A stretch of DNA of 64,000 nt from Pseudomonas sp. MYb327 (GCF_040438925.1 NZ_CP159258.1:5975001-6039000); one strand, 5' to 3'. Numbered from the stretch's first letter, positions 11,451 to 22,519 are shown. The notes: a model not told the origin generated them from the letters alone. Numbers and translations are program-made.

Positions 11451-12314
11451 TTGACGAATAATACGAGCGGAACGTTTGTGGGGCAGTGGCCTGAATATAT
11501 TATTGCTACTGCACAGCAAAATTATCTTACCGCTGAGCTCGGAATCCAGGAAGCTGCGAAACAAGGCTACAGTCATTGGTATATCGATGGCAGTCTACCC
11601 GGAGAGCGACCAGCCGATTGGTCAGAAAACCGAATCAAGGCAATGCGAGAAACAATTTCCAAAGTAGGTGTTAAGCCCGTTTATCACGGTAATTTCAAAG
11701 CGCCACTTGGTAGTGATGTGCGTGAAATGAGTGGCGCCGCGCTTGAATATATAAAGCGCGAAGTTGATTTGAGTTCCGCTTTGGGAGGTGCGCCGGTCAT
11801 CGTTCATGGTGGTGGAATCGTAGAGCCTCGTTTGGTCATTGAAGCTCGTCGATCAGGATTGAATTCATTGATTGATAACCTTGGAGAACTTGTAGATTAC
11901 GCGCGGGGGCGAAATGTCGAAATATGGCTGGAGAATCTGAGCAACTATACAAAATTTCACCCGTTTTACTACATATGTGTCAACGAAGAAGAATATGCAG
12001 AAGTGCTTGGTAATGTGCCTGGTTTGAAATTTTTCTTCGATGTGTCGCATGCCCATGTCAATGAGGGTGACCCGGTCAAGGTTTTCGAACGATTACACCA
12101 ACATGTGGTAGGGATGTCCTTCAGTGATAATAAAGGAGAGCGTGACTCCCACTTTCCACTGGGCAGGGGGTCGTTGGATTACCCCGGTCTTGTCAAATCA
12201 ATACTCAAACATGAATGGCGAGGTCTGGTAGGTTTCGAGACCCGGGGAAGTACGCTGTCAGAGAGTATTGCCTATCTGAACGGGGTGCACGGCCTCCCCG
12301 ATAAAGTCGCCTGA
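11451..12314 (+). CDS. TIM-barrel sugar-phosphate isomerase/epimerase-like enzyme
   Basis: About 287-residue soluble protein of the xylose isomerase-like / endonuclease IV-like TIM-barrel superfamily. Candidate metal-site segments are YHGNF, VIVHGGG, IWLENLSN, FFDVSHAH, SFSDNKGERDSH and GFETRG, with the Glu, Asp, His, Glu pattern of these enzymes and the SDN..D.H..LG.G loop of the epimerase group. The start is taken as TTG 11451, 8 bases after AAAGGA; TTG 11445 is too close to it. The substrate is unknown: such folds isomerise or epimerise sugars, keto acids or inositols. It is the first of four same-strand genes with an amino acid exporter pair and an aminotransferase, so an amino-acid-derived substrate is an inference. 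Base use is clearly more AT-rich than ettA or gdhA. Confidence 0.82.
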   Translation: MTNNTSGTFVGQWPEYIIATAQQNYLTAELGIQEAAKQGYSHWYIDGSLPGERPADWSENRIKAMRETISKVGVKPVYHGNFKAPLGSDVREMSGAALEYIKREVDLSSALGGAPVIVHGGGIVEPRLVIEARRSGLNSLIDNLGELVDYARGRNVEIWLENLSNYTKFHPFYYICVNEEEYAEVLGNVPGLKFFFDVSHAHVNEGDPVKVFERLHQHVVGMSFSDNKGERDSHFPLGRGSLDYPGLVKSILKHEWRGLVGFETRGSTLSESIAYLNGVHGLPDKVA

Positions 12315-12403
12315 TAAATATCTTATGTTTTAGGTCGCCTGATTGCAGGTGGCCTGATTTCAAGGGTTTCGTGCGAGCTCCCCATTGATAAGAGGTAGCC
12401 TCA

Positions 12404-13114
12404 GTGAGTGCTATGCGAAAACAGTTTCGCCTTGGTAGTAGTGACTTTTTAAAAGGCTGTATCGACTCGCTTCCGGTTTGTCTGGCCTTTTTATTCATGT
12501 TTTTTTCCATTGGTGTTCTTTTGGCGTCGGCGGGTTATTCCCTCCCTCAGTCAGTCATCATGACGCTTTCTGTGCATGCCGCGCCGTTACAAGTATTTAT
12601 TGGGCAGTCAGAAGGGGGTGTAAGCGTTGGTACGTTAATCATGATTACGCTATTGGTGAATTTTAGATTCATGATTATGTCATCGGTACTGTGTGAGCAA
12701 TTCAAGTCAGTGCCGTTGTTGAAAATGATGTGGTCAGTTCAGCTGTTATCAGTATCGACTTTTACACTTGCCAACTCTGCGAAAGACAGTACTTTTGATA
12801 GTTATAGGTATTATTTGGGTGCTGGCATCGCCAGTTTGGGAGTGGCGGTTTTCGCAACAATGATGGGGCATCTCATACGTGCTGATTTAGGTGTAATGGC
12901 TTATGCAGTGATTGCGATGATATTGCCTATCCATTTTACTGCACTCGTCGGAACGACTTGGCCTAAGTGGCGACCCGTTCTGGCTACCGCTATCGGCTTT
13001 GTTGCTACACCTGTGGTAGGAGCCTGGTTAGGAGGGTATCAGGTTTTTGTTATTCCTCTGGTGTTGGGGGGCATATTTCTTTTTGCCGAACGACGGAGTG
13101 GTAAAAATTCATGA
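12404..13114 (+). CDS. AzlC-family amino acid exporter, large subunit
   Basis: 236-residue polytopic inner-membrane protein of the AzlC/YgaZ family. The family's conserved N-terminal region is visible: DSLPVCLAFLFMFFSIGVLLASAGYS followed by VHAAPLQVFIGQ and a LLVNFRFMIMS segment; several hydrophobic helices follow to the C-terminus. Members pair with a small AzlD/YgaH subunit to export branched-chain or other amino acids. The start is GTG 12404, 8 bases after AGAGG; an ATG at 12413 is the alternative. The stop overlaps the azlD-like start as ATGA, so the two are translationally coupled. The cargo is unknown; in this cassette it may be the product of the neighbouring enzymes. Confidence 0.9.
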   Translation: MSAMRKQFRLGSSDFLKGCIDSLPVCLAFLFMFFSIGVLLASAGYSLPQSVIMTLSVHAAPLQVFIGQSEGGVSVGTLIMITLLVNFRFMIMSSVLCEQFKSVPLLKMMWSVQLLSVSTFTLANSAKDSTFDSYRYYLGAGIASLGVAVFATMMGHLIRADLGVMAYAVIAMILPIHFTALVGTTWPKWRPVLATAIGFVATPVVGAWLGGYQVFVIPLVLGGIFLFAERRSGKNS

Positions 13115-13446
13115 GTAACTGGATGATAATACTGGTTGCCGCAAGTGTTTCGTACTTCTTGAGATTCCTACCTGTTTTGGTTTTTCGAAAGTACAAAATT
13201 AAAGGCGACGGTGATCTTTATGTGTTTTTGAGTTACGCAGCCTGCGCGGTGATGGGAGGGATCATTTACTCAATAGCCTTCGGAGATGTGATGTTTCAGA
13301 ATTGGCTGGGGCACTTCGAAGGTGTTCAATTGGTAAAGTTGTCGATTGTTTTTATCTCGTTTTTTGTTGCTGCTTATACGCGTAGCGTTATCAAGTCGTT
13401 GGTTTGTTGTTCGTCGATTTATGCGGTTGCTTTGTATTTTCTTTGA
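13111..13446 (+). CDS. AzlD-family amino acid exporter, small subunit
   Basis: 111-residue hydrophobic protein with about four membrane helices and the family hallmark SYFLRFLPVLVFRK near the N-terminus. It is the partner of the upstream AzlC-like protein, whose stop it overlaps by four bases. In YgaZH-type systems both subunits are needed for export. AT-rich codon use (many TTT, GTT, TAT) matches the other genes of the block. Confidence 0.9.
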   Translation: MSNWMIILVAASVSYFLRFLPVLVFRKYKIKGDGDLYVFLSYAACAVMGGIIYSIAFGDVMFQNWLGHFEGVQLVKLSIVFISFFVAAYTRSVIKSLVCCSSIYAVALYFL

Positions 13447-13483
13447 TTGAGCACTTTGCTCTTGAAAAATTAAGGGTTTGCAG

Positions 13484-14752
13484 ATGAATGTATTCGCAGG
13501 CTTTGGAGTCAGGCCTGGCGAGCTAACTCGCCAACAACTTGAGTTTTGCTTTTCGCGGGTAGTGGAGAGCGCACTTGATATTAATATGACTCGTGGGTTG
13601 CCATCCCCAGAGCAATTGGATCTGGCGAACCCCTATTTGTTTTTACCAGGAGCATCCGGTTTTGTTTCTGTCGACGCTGTGGATTGGCGCAATTATGGTT
13701 GTCTCCAAGGTTTGTCAGAGACCCGGGAGTTAGTCGCGGACGTTTTACTGGGGCTGCCTGCAGAGCAGATTGCTGTGGGGGAAAACTCCAGCCTTGCCTT
13801 AATGCACGAGACGCTCGGTTATGCGTTCAGTCATGGATTCTGTAGCAGTGAGCGTCCGTGGAGGGAGGAGCCGGCGATTAAGTTTCTTTGCCCGGTGCCA
13901 GGCTACGACCGTCATTTTGCGATGTGCGCTGAATACAACATCGAAATGTTGACTGTCCCTATGCTCGACACTGGCCCGGACATGGATGTGGTTGAGCATT
14001 TGGTGGCTTCGGATCCGGCGATTAAAGGTATGTGGTGTGTACCCAAGTACAGCAATCCATCGGGTGCCATTTACTCTGGTGAAACACTGACACGGCTTGC
14101 AAGGATGCCAACTGCCGCAACGGATTTCATGCTGTTCTGGGACAATGCTTATGCGGTTCACCATCTCACGGATGAAGAGGTCCCGAATCAACCCCTTTCA
14201 CGTCTATGTGAAGAAGGGGGTAATCCTGATCGATTTATTATTTTTGCATCGACCTCGAAGGTTGTTCTCCCCGGGGCGGGGTTGGCGTTTTTTGGCTCGT
14301 CCCCGAAAAATCTCGCATGGTGGTTAAACCATCGTAAGTGTCGGACTATCGGTCCGGATAAAGTCAATCAGCTGCGCCACCTGATGTTTTTTCGTAGCAG
14401 CGAGGGTCTGTTGGCGCATATGAAAAAACATCGTCATCTGCTCGCACCCAAATTCGACAGGCTTGAGTCGGAGTTATCAAACGGATTTGAAGGTGTTGCT
14501 CAGGTGAAATGGACCAAGCCAAGAGGGGGATATTTCGTCAGTTTGGAATTACCCCAAGGGTGTGCACGCAGGACGGTGGAGCTCGCTCTCCAGGCGGGTG
14601 TCGCGTTGACCCCGGCGGGGGCCACCCACCCGAGCGGGCGGGATCCCTATGACAGTGATATTCGTTTGGCTCCTACTTACCTGGATCTTGAAACGCTCGG
14701 AGTGGCTGCTCAGGTATTGGTTTTATGTGCGTTGCTGGCGATGACACTTTAG
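13484..14752 (+). CDS. PLP-dependent aminotransferase of the PF12897 (AspT-like) group
   Basis: 422-residue fold-type I aminotransferase. Family marks: NYGCLQGLSETRELVADVL, GENSSLALMH, CPVPGYDRHFA, CVPKYSNPSG, the DNAYAVHHL stretch and the PLP lysine K259 in ASTSKVVLPGAG. This is the unusual aspartate aminotransferase group typified by corynebacterial AspT, not the common AspC type. The start is ATG 13484, 7 bases after TAAGGG; the TTG at 13478 is too close. It lies 37 bases after the azlD-like gene and is probably in the same operon. Its amino donor and acceptor are unknown. It might make or consume the amino acid that the AzlCD pair exports. Confidence 0.85.
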   Translation: MNVFAGFGVRPGELTRQQLEFCFSRVVESALDINMTRGLPSPEQLDLANPYLFLPGASGFVSVDAVDWRNYGCLQGLSETRELVADVLLGLPAEQIAVGENSSLALMHETLGYAFSHGFCSSERPWREEPAIKFLCPVPGYDRHFAMCAEYNIEMLTVPMLDTGPDMDVVEHLVASDPAIKGMWCVPKYSNPSGAIYSGETLTRLARMPTAATDFMLFWDNAYAVHHLTDEEVPNQPLSRLCEEGGNPDRFIIFASTSKVVLPGAGLAFFGSSPKNLAWWLNHRKCRTIGPDKVNQLRHLMFFRSSEGLLAHMKKHRHLLAPKFDRLESELSNGFEGVAQVKWTKPRGGYFVSLELPQGCARRTVELALQAGVALTPAGATHPSGRDPYDSDIRLAPTYLDLETLGVAAQVLVLCALLAMTL

Positions 14753-14987
14753 CGGAGTGCTTGATAGGCGGTTTGAGCACTCGTCCGTTGAAACGAGGGC
14801 TCAATCAAGCGAAACCATCGTGGTGCGCAGAGTTCTTTTGGTGGCACTAATTGGATGCGATTTTTCGTGATTTCCTCGATATTTTATATCCTGTGCACCA
14901 TTTAATTTCATAAAGGCGACATTCTGCTCTGTTCTTGTGCGCGCCCCGTTTGTTACAGTCCGGCCCAATCTCTCCCAACGACAATAA

Positions 14988-16834
<1,847 letters not shown>

Positions 16835-16946
16835 GGTTTTCTCCCGTTATAGGGCTTTGGCCATGGTTGCAGGCATTTGGTTGCGTTGGATGTCTGAAAG
16901 CGACCTATTGCCAGCGATAGGCTGCCTTTCGCGGCTCCTGCAGGGA

Positions 16947-18800
16947 TCAATAGTGATACCACTTCACCTCAAGCATCACTTCATTTTCGGGCGTGGCCAT
17001 ATGATTGAATTCGCGCTGGGCGCTCAGGCGTAAACCGAGATTGCGCGACAATTCCCACTGTTGATTGAGGCTGAAGCTACGGCGCACCTCACCATTGGTA
17101 AAGAAATCACCTTTTGCCTCCAGGCTCATATTGCCCAGCGGGTTTTTCCACAGCAGGCCGGTGTTGAAACCCGCCGCCGGCGATATGAATTCGGCGAAGT
17201 CGTTATTGTGCTCGACGCGCACGGTGCCCAAGGCAAACCCAAGCATGTCGTCCGCCAATTGCCAGGTGCCGCCACCACCGCCATTGACGTGGCTGACCAG
17301 GTTTTCGTCGTCATGCTTGCCCGGCACCCGCTCCAGACCGCCGGTGACCTGCCACGACAGCGGTTGCAGCAGCTCATTGCGCGGGGTCAGTGAGCGGATG
17401 GTCGCCAGGTCCAGTTGCTGCACTTGCCAATCGTTACCTTCGTACTGGCGCAACTTCAATTGGAGGATCTCGATCTGCGCGCCGAGCGGAAAACTTTCCG
17501 AGTTGTCGTTGAGGTCGTGGTAGGCCATGCGCAGGCCGTATTCGCCAAACGCGCGATCGCCACGGGTACCGAGGCCGGCCTGCCAGGTGCGCGATTCGTG
17601 ACCATCTTCCGGCAGGCCGGGTTGCGGGATTTCGAGTTCCGGCGCCGGGTTCTGGTTGATCGCCCGCAGCAATTCGAAACTGCGCTGCGCCCGTTGCGGA
17701 TCACGTTCCTGACCATTGGCGCGATAGCGTTCCAGGCGATAGGCCGCATCGATAATCAAGGCTTGGCGATCGCGAGGTTGAGACTTGAATGCCGGCGTTT
17801 GCAGTTGCTTCTGGTCGGCGCTGACTTTCAGCACCCATTGCTGTTCTTCGTCGGTTAACGGCTCGGCGCGGCTCAGCAGTTCGCGCTCGCGGGAAGGGCG
17901 GTACTGGATGGATTCCACCAGCCCGGCCTCTTTCACGGCTTTGACCGTGTCGGTAGGAATGGCGGTGAGCGGGAATTGCTCGGTCAGGCGCAGGCTTGGA
18001 CGCGCTACTTGGAGTAACTCCAGCAAACGATAAGAGCAGTTTTCATCAAAGAAGAAATAGTCGAACTGGATCTGTTTCAGCTCCCAGACGTGCTCGACCA
18101 TGCGCGCGGTTTCTTGCTGGGTCAGGTTCAGGCGGTATTCCCATAGATCGCGGTTTTCGAGGCTGCGGTACTCCGAGAGTTTTTCCTGATACGGCACCAG
18201 CGCAAACAGGCCGGGATAGCCGCCCATCAAGCCTTTCCACGCGTAAAGGATGCTGTTGTCGGAGCCTTCGATGTAGGCGCCAAAGTTGATGGCGTAACTG
18301 AGCAGCGAAGTCTTGTCGCTTTGCACGTCAGCCTGATCGATGCGCAACAAAGTGTGGCCGAACATCGATGACGGGCTGTTCAAATAGGCCGCCGGAAAGA
18401 TCATCACCGCGCTGTGGGGTGAGACATCCTTGAACCATTGCTTGAACTCGGCGCAATCCACCGCCGGCAAATCGGTCAGGTTGAGCTGAGTCTTCAGCCA
18501 TCGGGTGCGGGCCGGGTAGACGCATTGCGCATGCTGTTCGCCAGAACTGGCCGGGGCGTACAACGCTTGTACGGTGGCCGCCAGTTCATGGTCCGGGTGT
18601 TCGTTGCCATCGGCGGCGAGGAAGAATTTCTTGTCGCTGACATAGCTGCGCCAGCCACCCAGCTTGGCGGTTTCGTAATGGCCCAGGGAAATCCAGAAAG
18701 GGTCGTTGGCCAGTTGCTGCAAACGTTGAGGGTCGAGATGTGACGCGGCGGACAGCGGGGCGCAGACACAGAGCGCCAGCCAGGCAAGGCGTTTGAGCAT
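16947..18800 (-). CDS. DUF4105 / Lnb N-terminal-domain envelope protein with C-terminal beta-barrel
   Basis: 617 residues from ATG 18800; the longer open frame upstream runs through a REPIN and is rejected. A signal peptide (MLKRLAWLALCVCAPLSAAS) is followed by the DUF4105 domain (PF13387, lipoprotein N-acyltransferase Lnb-like periplasmic domain). Candidate catalytic residues are the His in SSMFGHTLLRID and the Cys in DENCSYRLLELL, arranged as in circularly permuted papain-like enzymes. The C-terminal third has alternating strands (for example DMLGFALGTVRVEHNN, GNMSLEAKGDFF) and ends VMLEVKWYHY, like an outer-membrane barrel. Bacteroidetes Lnb acylates lipoprotein N-termini; Pseudomonas already uses Lnt, so the role here is open. 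Confidence 0.8.
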   Translation of the reverse strand: MLKRLAWLALCVCAPLSAASHLDPQRLQQLANDPFWISLGHYETAKLGGWRSYVSDKKFFLAADGNEHPDHELAATVQALYAPASSGEQHAQCVYPARTRWLKTQLNLTDLPAVDCAEFKQWFKDVSPHSAVMIFPAAYLNSPSSMFGHTLLRIDQADVQSDKTSLLSYAINFGAYIEGSDNSILYAWKGLMGGYPGLFALVPYQEKLSEYRSLENRDLWEYRLNLTQQETARMVEHVWELKQIQFDYFFFDENCSYRLLELLQVARPSLRLTEQFPLTAIPTDTVKAVKEAGLVESIQYRPSRERELLSRAEPLTDEEQQWVLKVSADQKQLQTPAFKSQPRDRQALIIDAAYRLERYRANGQERDPQRAQRSFELLRAINQNPAPELEIPQPGLPEDGHESRTWQAGLGTRGDRAFGEYGLRMAYHDLNDNSESFPLGAQIEILQLKLRQYEGNDWQVQQLDLATIRSLTPRNELLQPLSWQVTGGLERVPGKHDDENLVSHVNGGGGGTWQLADDMLGFALGTVRVEHNNDFAEFISPAAGFNTGLLWKNPLGNMSLEAKGDFFTNGEVRRSFSLNQQWELSRNLGLRLSAQREFNHMATPENEVMLEVKWYHY

Positions 18801-18853
18801 AGGGTGGCAACTTAAGTCGAAAAAAATTAAGACCCGATACGGAAAAACGTCGT

Positions 18854-18940
18854 CTGTAGGCCGGCTTGCTGGCGATGGCTGCACTGCGGTGTATCTGGAC
18901 AACCGTGTTGACGCGATCGCCAGCAAGCCGGCTCCTACAG
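18854..18940. repeat. REPIN (inverted REP pair)
   Basis: Two inverted REP units, CTGTAGGCCGGCTTGCTGGC and GCCAGCAAGCCGGCTCCTAC, separated by a less conserved spacer; together they form a long hairpin. Sequence type TGTAGGAGCCGGCTTGCTGGCGAT. Confidence 0.9.
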
Positions 18941-18963
18941 TTGGACGATATGGCCGAAAGTCC

Positions 18964-18998
18964 AAAAAATAAAAACCCGCTTCCCAAAGAGAAGCGGG
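18964..18998 (-). terminator. Terminator after the DUF3015 gene
   Basis: CCCGCTTC / GAAGCGGG hairpin read on the minus strand 10 bases beyond the stop, followed by a T-rich tail (A run on the plus strand). Confidence 0.85.
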
Positions 18999-19008
18999 CG
19001 GGTCGAGC

Positions 19009-19497
19009 TTATGCTTGAGTCGCGTACTTGGCCAGACGTGGATCGCTTTTCAGAACGGCCAGGGTGTTGGTATGCACATCTTCCGCGGTCACGTCAGCCT
19101 TGCTGAAGATCTGCTGGAAGTGCTCGTGAGTGACAGCGGCGAAGTGCGCACGGTCTTCCGGCGCCACGCCCAGTACCACGGCGTAGGTGGTCAGCGCTTC
19201 GCCCTGACCTTTAGCCATGTCTTCGGACAGCTCGTTCATCATGCCATTCATGGCAAACCAGGATTTGCCGCCATAGGTCAGCGACGCATTGGTCGAGCAA
19301 CCGTTGGTGCCGGAAGTCATACCGAAAGTCGCGTTGCCGGAAGTACCGTTGGTGGTGGATGCCAGGAAGTGAGCCGGAGTACCACGCTGACCTTCGAACA
19401 GCATGTTGCCCCAACCGCAATCCGGGCCGCCTGGCGCCTGAGCCATGGCGTTGATGGATACAGCGGTGAAGAGAGTACCGAGAAGAATCCGTTTCAT
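19009..19497 (-). CDS. DUF3015 family secreted protein
   Basis: 162 residues with a clear signal peptide (MKRILLGTLFTAVSINAMA, cut before QAPGG). The mature protein starts with CGWGNMLFEGQRG and continues with a Gly/Thr/Asn-rich stretch and NGCSTNASL, the conserved pattern of DUF3015. The two Cys (in DCGWG and NGCST) could form a periplasmic disulphide. Function unknown. Monocistronic, with its own terminator. Confidence 0.9.
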   Translation of the reverse strand: MKRILLGTLFTAVSINAMAQAPGGPDCGWGNMLFEGQRGTPAHFLASTTNGTSGNATFGMTSGTNGCSTNASLTYGGKSWFAMNGMMNELSEDMAKGQGEALTTYAVVLGVAPEDRAHFAAVTHEHFQQIFSKADVTAEDVHTNTLAVLKSDPRLAKYATQA

Positions 19498-19776
19498 AGC
19501 TTTGTTCTCTTTGTGTGCATACCAATGGACAAGGGGTGCTGGCGCCTGTCTGACGCCAGTTGGGCCGGTTATTAGTCCAGCCGCGCAGTTTGGAGTTTAG
19601 GCACGATCCGGGGGTTCCGTGATTTTTTGCAAAACATTCAACTAAAACGTTGATTTGGCCCCGGCCCGCCTGGGGCTGGTGGTTTGTCTATGCTTTGCCT
19701 TGAGGCGCGCCTTGCAAGTCAGGTATGGGCAGCGCCAGAATGCCGCTATCTGCCCCGCCTGATGTAAGGAAGCCCG

Positions 19777-22215
19777 ATGCCTGATCCTGTTGCTGCCAGC
19801 TTGCGTCTAGCGCCTGAAGCGCTGACTCGTCCGTTTTCCGCTGAACAGTTCAGCTTCTCTACCACCAATGATCTGGAGCCCTTTCGCGGTGTGCTTGGCC
19901 AGGAACGTGCTGTCGAAGCCTTGCAGTTCGGTGTGGCCATGCCACGCCCTGGTTACAACGTATTTGTCATGGGTGAGCCCGGCACCGGCCGGTTTTCGTT
20001 CGTCAAGCGCTACTTGAAGGCCGAAGGCAAGCGCCTGCAGACCCCGGCGGACTGGGTCTACGTCAATAATTTCGATGAGCCCCGCGAACCTCGCGCACTG
20101 GAATTGCCATCGGGCACCGCCGGTGCCTTCATCGGTGACATCAACGGCCTGATCGACAACCTGCTGGCAACCTTTCCAGCGGTGTTCGAACACCCGTCCT
20201 ACCAACAAAAGAAAAGCGCCATCGACCGCGCGTTCAATCAGCGCTACGACAAGGCGCTGGACGTGATTGAGCGCCTGGCGCTGGAAAAAGACGTCGCGCT
20301 CTACCGTGACAGCAGCAACATCGCTTTCACTCCGATGCTCGAAGGCAAGGCGCTGGACGAGGCGGAATTCGCCCAATTGCCGGAAGCCGAGCGCGAGCGC
20401 TTTCACGAGGATATTTCCAACCTCGAAGAACGCCTGAACGAAGAACTGGCGAGCCTGCCGCAATGGAAACGTGAGTCGAGCAATCAACTGCGCCACCTCA
20501 ACGAAGAAACCATCACCCTGGCCTTGCAGCCGTTGCTGTCGCCGTTGTCGGAAAAATACGCCGAGAACGCCGCGGTATGCGGTTACCTGCAAGCGATGCA
20601 GGTGTATTTGCTCAAGACCGTGGTCGAGCAACTGGTCGACGACAGCAAAACTGACGCCGTCGCCCGCAAATTGCTGGAAGAACAATATGCGCCGAGCCTG
20701 GTGGTCGGTCATTCGGCCAGTGGCGGTGCGCCCGTGGTGTTTGAACCGCATCCCACCTACGAAAATCTGTTCGGTCGCATCGAATACAGCACTGACCAAG
20801 GCGCGCTGTACACCACCTATCGGCAGCTGCGACCGGGAGCACTGCACCGGGCCAACGGCGGTTTCCTGATCCTCGAAGCGGAAAAAATGCTCAGCGAGCC
20901 GTTCGTGTGGGACGCGCTGAAACGCGCTCTGCAATCGCGCAAACTGAAAATGGAATCGCCTCTCGGAGAGATGGGCCGTTTTGCCACTGTGACCCTGACT
21001 CCGCAGCACATTCCGTTGCAGGTCAAAGTCGTGATCATCGGCGCACGTTCGCTCTACTACACGTTGCAAGACCTCGATCCGGACTTCCAGGAGATGTTCC
21101 GCGTCCTGGTGGATTTCGATGAAGACATCCCGATGGTCGACGAGAGCCTGGAGCAGTTCGCCCAGTTGCTGAAAACCCGTACATCCGAGGAAGGCATGGC
21201 GCCGCTGACCGCCGATGCGGTGGCGCGACTGGCGACCTACAGCGCGCGTCTGGCCGAGCACCAGGGGCGTTTGTCAGCACGCATCGGTGATCTGTTTCAA
21301 CTGGTCAGCGAGGCGGATTTCATTCGCCACCTGGCCGGTGACGAAATGACCGACGCCGGGCACATCGAACGTGCGCTCAAGGCCAAGGCCACCCGCACCG
21401 GGCGTGTTTCGGCGCGGATTCTCGATGACATGCTGGCCGGGATCATCCTGATCGACACCGATGGCGCTGCGGTTGGCAAATGCAACGGCTTGACGGTGCT
21501 GGAAGTCGGCGACTCGGCCTTCGGTGTACCGGCGCGGATTTCCGCCACGGTGTATCCGGGCGGCAGCGGAATTGTCGATATCGAGCGTGAAGTTAACCTC
21601 GGTCAGCCGATTCACTCCAAAGGCGTGATGATCCTCACCGGTTATCTGGGCAGTCGTTACGCCCAGGAATTCCCGCTGGCGATTTCCGCGAGTATCGCCC
21701 TGGAGCAGTCTTACGGTTACGTCGATGGCGACAGTGCGTCGCTGGGCGAGGCCTGCACGCTGATTTCGGCGCTGTCGAAAACCCCGCTCAAGCAGTGCTT
21801 TGCGATCACAGGTTCCATCAACCAGTTCGGTGAAGTGCAGGCGGTAGGCGGAGTAAACGAGAAAATCGAAGGGTTCTTCCGTCTCTGCGAAGCCCGCGGG
21901 CTGACCGGTGAACAGGGTGCGATCATTCCGCAAGCCAACGTCGCCACGCTGATGCTTGACGAGAAAGTGCTGGCCGCCGTGCGCGCCGGGCAGTTCCACG
22001 TTTACGCGGTACGTCAGGCCGATGAGGCCTTGAGTCTGTTGGTCGGCGAACAGGCCGGTGAGCCGGATGAGAACGGTGAGTTCCCTGAAGGCAGCGTGAA
22101 CGCGCGGGTGGTGGAACGCCTGCGGGTGATTGCGGAAATGATCAGCGAGGAAGATCTGAAAGAAGCCGAAAAGGAGATGGCGGTCGAAGCGCTGGTGGAA
22201 GCCAAGCCAGCCTGA
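19777..22215 (+). CDS. Lon-family (LonB/YcbZ-like) AAA protease
   Basis: 812-residue cytosolic protein with a C-terminal Lon peptidase domain. The catalytic dyad is Ser653 (in GDSASLG) and Lys696 (in NEKIEGFF), 43 residues apart as in E. coli Lon. The N-terminal ATPase-like part has MGEPGTGRFSF at about 65-75, where the usual Walker A GKS/T is GRFS, and NGGFLILEAEKML instead of a normal Walker B; ATP hydrolysis is therefore doubtful. A helical, charged insert lies between (about 150-300). The last 40 residues are acidic. TAAGGAAG lies just before the ATG. Corresponds by position and size to the ATP-dependent protease homologue I recall as PA4576. Substrates unknown. Confidence 0.92.
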   Translation: MPDPVAASLRLAPEALTRPFSAEQFSFSTTNDLEPFRGVLGQERAVEALQFGVAMPRPGYNVFVMGEPGTGRFSFVKRYLKAEGKRLQTPADWVYVNNFDEPREPRALELPSGTAGAFIGDINGLIDNLLATFPAVFEHPSYQQKKSAIDRAFNQRYDKALDVIERLALEKDVALYRDSSNIAFTPMLEGKALDEAEFAQLPEAERERFHEDISNLEERLNEELASLPQWKRESSNQLRHLNEETITLALQPLLSPLSEKYAENAAVCGYLQAMQVYLLKTVVEQLVDDSKTDAVARKLLEEQYAPSLVVGHSASGGAPVVFEPHPTYENLFGRIEYSTDQGALYTTYRQLRPGALHRANGGFLILEAEKMLSEPFVWDALKRALQSRKLKMESPLGEMGRFATVTLTPQHIPLQVKVVIIGARSLYYTLQDLDPDFQEMFRVLVDFDEDIPMVDESLEQFAQLLKTRTSEEGMAPLTADAVARLATYSARLAEHQGRLSARIGDLFQLVSEADFIRHLAGDEMTDAGHIERALKAKATRTGRVSARILDDMLAGIILIDTDGAAVGKCNGLTVLEVGDSAFGVPARISATVYPGGSGIVDIEREVNLGQPIHSKGVMILTGYLGSRYAQEFPLAISASIALEQSYGYVDGDSASLGEACTLISALSKTPLKQCFAITGSINQFGEVQAVGGVNEKIEGFFRLCEARGLTGEQGAIIPQANVATLMLDEKVLAAVRAGQFHVYAVRQADEALSLLVGEQAGEPDENGEFPEGSVNARVVERLRVIAEMISEEDLKEAEKEMAVEALVEAKPA

Positions 22216-22228
22216 CCCCAACCTGAGG

Positions 22229-22318
22229 TGTAGGCGCAAGCTTGCTCGCGATGAGGCCTATACATTCAACGAAGATGTTGAATGACAGGTCACCATCGCG
22301 AGCAAGCTTGCTCCTACA
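22229..22318. repeat. REPIN (inverted REP pair)
   Basis: TGTAGGCGCAAGCTTGCTCGCGATG and its inverse CATCGCGAGCAAGCTTGCTCCTACA around a 40-base spacer that itself contains ATTCAACG..GTTGAAT. It fills most of the start of the 304-base gap after the Lon-like gene; the rest of the gap shows no gene. Confidence 0.92.
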
Positions 22319-22519
22319 GTTTTATCGCGTGAAATCCAGAAAAGTGCCACAACTCTGGCGCCAAACTTCACACAGTGACCATTCGGCGCCTTCTGGTCTT
22401 CCTTGACGTGCTAGTCAGACTTTTCTTCTATTCTCTGCTCAGGGATATCGACAGTAATCACTGGATCGAGACAGCCTTCCCGTGGAGGTTGAATACCGGA
22501 TCTACCGAGGGTCGCCGCC

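Noticed and set aside
18801..18965. N-terminal extension of the DUF4105 protein upstream of 18800
   Set aside because: The extra 55 residues are encoded by a REPIN hairpin and have no signal sequence, while ATG 18800 begins a proper signal peptide.
22403..22434. Possible promoter TTGACG .. TATTCT before the 113-residue gene
   Set aside because: The spacer is 20 bases, too long for a credible sigma-70 promoter.
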